Source: Thermacetogenium sp. UBA4966 | Lineage (GTDB): Bacteria > Bacillota > DSM-12270 > Thermacetogeniales > Thermacetogeniaceae | Reading direction: 5' to 3' | NCBI GenBank assembly: GCA_002397275.1 | Contig: DHAA01000050.1 | Location: forward strand, 1-7,110 | DNA: 7,110 nt | Part shown: positions 5,344-7,110 of the stretch, one piece after another | Position numbering within the stretch: position 1 is the first letter of the stretch | How the letters are laid out: each line of letters begins with the position of its first letter | Notes under the pieces: model-generated | What the model was told of the DNA's origin: nothing | What the model saw: the letters and a program-made list of their open reading frames with translations, nothing else | Database searches by the model: none | Program-made: the position numbers and the translations under genes

Positions 5344-6909
5344 CTAAACGACTTGAGCGATACCATCTCCGCAGAATTTCTCTCGCAGTTTAGGTTTTTC
5401 AATTTTCCCGGTGGGATTGCGCGGCACTTTTTCAAAAAAGATGCGGCGCGGCCTTTTATATCTGGGCAAGCTTTTGCAGAATTCAGCCACCATTTCTTCG
5501 GTAAGGATCTTCCCGGGCTTTGTCTCGACAACTGCTATCGGAATCTCACCCAAGCGCCGGTCGGGCATCCCGATCACCGCGGCATCCTTGATATCAGCAT
5601 GCGCTCGCAGAAACTCTTCTATCTCCACCGGATAAATATTCTCACCGCCCATGATCACAACATCTTTCTTGCGGTCCACAAGATAGATAAAACCGTCTTC
5701 ATCCTGACGCGCCATATCGCCGGTGTACAGCCAGCCGTTTTTTAACACCTTCGCTGTGGCTTCCGGGTTGTTGAAGTAGCCTTGCATTACGCCGGGACCA
5801 CGGATAATTAATTCTCCGACCTTGCCTCTGGGAACCTGTTTGTCCTGCTCGTCTACGATCTTTGCTTCCCAGTTGAAACCTGGCCGCCCGATAGCCCCTA
5901 CCTTATGAATATTTTCAATTCCCAGGTGCACGCAGCCGGGGCCTGTGGACTCGCTGAGGCCGTAGTTGGTATCATAGATATGGTTAGGGAAAACTTTTTT
6001 CCACCTGATGATCAGGCTCGGAGGAACAGGCTGAGCGCCGATGTGCATCAACCGCCACTGTTCCAGCCGGTAGTCCCGGAGGCTAACCTCTTTGCTTTCA
6101 ATGGCATCGAGGATATCTTGTGCCCACGGTACCAGCAGCCACACTATGGTTACCTGTTCCTCTGAAACAGTTTCTAGGATTGAGCGCGGATCAACTCCGC
6201 GCAGGAGCACTGCCTTCGCCCCCACAATCAAGCTACCGAACCAGTGCATTTTTGCTCCGGTATGGTACAGCGGAGGGATACAAAGAAAATTATCATCATG
6301 CTGCTGGAGATGATGGCGATTCTCCGTGATACATGCCGATACGAGATTGGCATGGTTCAGCAGAATCGGTTTGGGAGTTCCGGTAGTGCCCGACGTAAAA
6401 TAAAGGGCGGCATGATCCGTATTGGCTATCGCTATCCCGGGATCCGCGGCAGCGGATCCTGCAAGAAACTCAACATAATTTTCAGCATAATCGGGGCAAT
6501 TATCGCCTACAAAGATGAAAGATTCAATACAACTAAGTTCATTTTGAATCTCAGCTACTCTTTTTATAAACTCCGGACCATAGACAAGTATCTTTGCCCC
6601 TGCAGTTTCAAGACACTTCTTAATCTCCGTCGCTGTATAACGAAAATTCAAGGGAACTGCCAGCGCTCCGCTTTTCAGGATTCCAAAATAAACAGGGAGC
6701 CACTCCAGACAGTTCGTCATGAGAAGGGCAACGCGATCTCCCCTCTTGATTCCGCGCTCCAATAAAGCATGGGCAACCTTGTTGGCCTGCTTTTCAAACT
6801 CCAGCCAGGTTATCTCTCTGCGTAAACCCTCTGCGGGCTCTCGTTCTATTAAACTGATTTCATCCGGGTACATTCTGGCATTGCGGGAAAGCATTTCAGT
6901 GATTGGCAT
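5344..6909 (-). CDS. AMP-dependent acyl-CoA synthetase (fatty-acid/carboxylate-CoA ligase)
   Basis: This 521-residue cytosolic member of the ANL superfamily activates a carboxylic acid with ATP to an acyl-adenylate and then transfers it to CoA. The large N-terminal domain carries the P-loop TSGTTGTPK (172-180), YGLSES (316-321) and YTGD (395-398). The hinge and C-terminal domain show DRKKDVVIMGGENIYP (412-427) and the catalytic-lysine motif NPTGKIEKP (Lys502). All core motifs are intact and the length is usual for medium/long-chain acyl-CoA ligases of the FadD/CaiC type. The acyl specificity cannot be read from sequence, so an aromatic or carnitine-like acid remains possible. AAGGAG lies ten bases before ATG 6909. 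It appears to be transcribed alone or as the first gene of a unit ending at 5271-5299, from a leader of about 150 bases holding an inverted repeat. No beta-oxidation gene is visible within the window. Confidence 0.93.
   Translation of the reverse strand: MPITEMLSRNARMYPDEISLIEREPAEGLRREITWLEFEKQANKVAHALLERGIKRGDRVALLMTNCLEWLPVYFGILKSGALAVPLNFRYTATEIKKCLETAGAKILVYGPEFIKRVAEIQNELSCIESFIFVGDNCPDYAENYVEFLAGSAAADPGIAIANTDHAALYFTSGTTGTPKPILLNHANLVSACITENRHHLQQHDDNFLCIPPLYHTGAKMHWFGSLIVGAKAVLLRGVDPRSILETVSEEQVTIVWLLVPWAQDILDAIESKEVSLRDYRLEQWRLMHIGAQPVPPSLIIRWKKVFPNHIYDTNYGLSESTGPGCVHLGIENIHKVGAIGRPGFNWEAKIVDEQDKQVPRGKVGELIIRGPGVMQGYFNNPEATAKVLKNGWLYTGDMARQDEDGFIYLVDRKKDVVIMGGENIYPVEIEEFLRAHADIKDAAVIGMPDRRLGEIPIAVVETKPGKILTEEMVAEFCKSLPRYKRPRRIFFEKVPRNPTGKIEKPKLREKFCGDGIAQVV
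6440..6459. repeat. Perfect inverted repeat inside the acyl-CoA synthetase gene
   Basis: GGATCCGC (6440-6447) and GCGGATCC (6452-6459) flank GGCA. The repeat encodes part of the Ala/Gly-rich stretch AGSAAADPG (about residues 150-158), a likely loop before the P-loop strand. It would form an eight-pair hairpin in DNA or RNA. Chance from local codon choice is the simplest reading. Confidence 0.5.
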
Positions 6910-7040
6910 AAAGGGAACACTCCTTCCATCCTACAAAAGAATATTGATCTTCATTCAGGACAGCCCGATAATAAAATAAGAGCTGCCATCCTTCCATTCT
7001 ACCGTTCTCTCACCCTTCCCTATATCTTATTCGATTGTAC

Positions 7041-7064
7041 AGGATTTATGGCAAAACAAATCCT
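7041..7064. promoter_or_regulatory. Candidate operator: AGGATTT-N10-AAATCCT
   Basis: A perfect seven-base inverted repeat (arms 7041-7047 and 7058-7064, spacer ATGGCAAAAC) lies about 130 bases upstream of the acyl-CoA synthetase start. It falls just downstream of the candidate -10 at 7072-7077, about where transcription would begin, a classic repressor position. Its 24-base span and symmetry suit a TetR- or GntR-type dimer, but no regulator gene for it is in view. Confidence 0.4.
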
Positions 7065-7071
7065 TAGATTA

Positions 7072-7100
7072 CTTTTATCAAATTAAAACTGTACTGTCAA
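7072..7100 (-). promoter_or_regulatory. Candidate promoter of the acyl-CoA synthetase gene
   Basis: On the minus strand a perfect TTGACA (7095-7100) is followed after 17 bases by TAAAAG (7072-7077), a four-of-six match to TATAAT. Transcription would begin near 7065 and give a leader of roughly 155 bases. A second -10-like TACAAT (7034-7039) has no good -35. Identified by eye only. Confidence 0.45.
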
Positions 7101-7110
7101 CCCCTTTGGC

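Noticed and set aside
5289..5531. Minus-strand 80-codon frame overlapping the 3' end of the synthetase gene
   Set aside because: It is a shifted frame of the well-supported synthetase C-terminus and runs through the terminator hairpin.
6244..6765. Plus-strand 173-codon frame opposite the acyl-CoA synthetase gene
   Set aside because: It is antisense to intact conserved adenylation motifs, has no recognisable domain and no convincing ribosome site.

Overview
The window reads as chromosomal DNA from a Gram-positive, endospore-forming Firmicute, probably of the Clostridia (Peptococcaceae-like). The grounds are strong AGGAGG-type ribosome sites, a Spo0E-type phosphatase, a membrane-anchored NodB/PdaB-type polysaccharide deacetylase, and a CsoR-CopA-CopZ copper operon of the Firmicute kind. 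The exact genus cannot be fixed by eye. I see no insertion sequence, CRISPR array, convincing tRNA or rRNA.

Layout from left to right. Bases 1-161 hold only an unassigned open frame running off the edge. 162-1151 (-) is a polysaccharide deacetylase with an N-terminal membrane anchor and a long Asp/Glu-rich linker, with its own promoter and upstream repeats at 1221-1290. A hairpin at 1347-1380 closes the copper operon, which is transcribed leftwards: csoR (4178-4501), copA (1684-4161), copZ (1406-1612). A promoter with a GGGTAGGGTAG tract between its -35 and -10 lies just upstream of csoR. 4684-4884 (-) is a small Spo0E-like protein, divergent from a small Xre-type HTH regulator at 5014-5256 (+). 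A strong hairpin at 5271-5299 separates that regulator from the convergent acyl-CoA synthetase gene (5344-6909, -). The leader of the synthetase gene (6910-7100) holds a promoter, a perfect inverted repeat and a possible short upstream ORF.

How the genes work together. CsoR should sense Cu(I) and release the operon promoter. CopZ carries Cu(I) in the cytosol to CopA, and CopA pumps it out. The deacetylase would act on the cell-wall side of the membrane. Spo0E-like proteins typically remove phosphate from Spo0A~P and so delay sporulation; the divergent HTH protein is a possible local regulator. The acyl-CoA synthetase activates a carboxylic acid, probably fatty, with ATP and CoA, and has no obvious functional link to its neighbours.

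The genes are all members of known families and I did not find a convincing undescribed system. What deserves a second look is mostly regulatory: repeats upstream of the deacetylase, the CsoR promoter architecture, the Spo0E/HTH divergent region, and the inverted repeat and short ORF ahead of the acyl-CoA synthetase.
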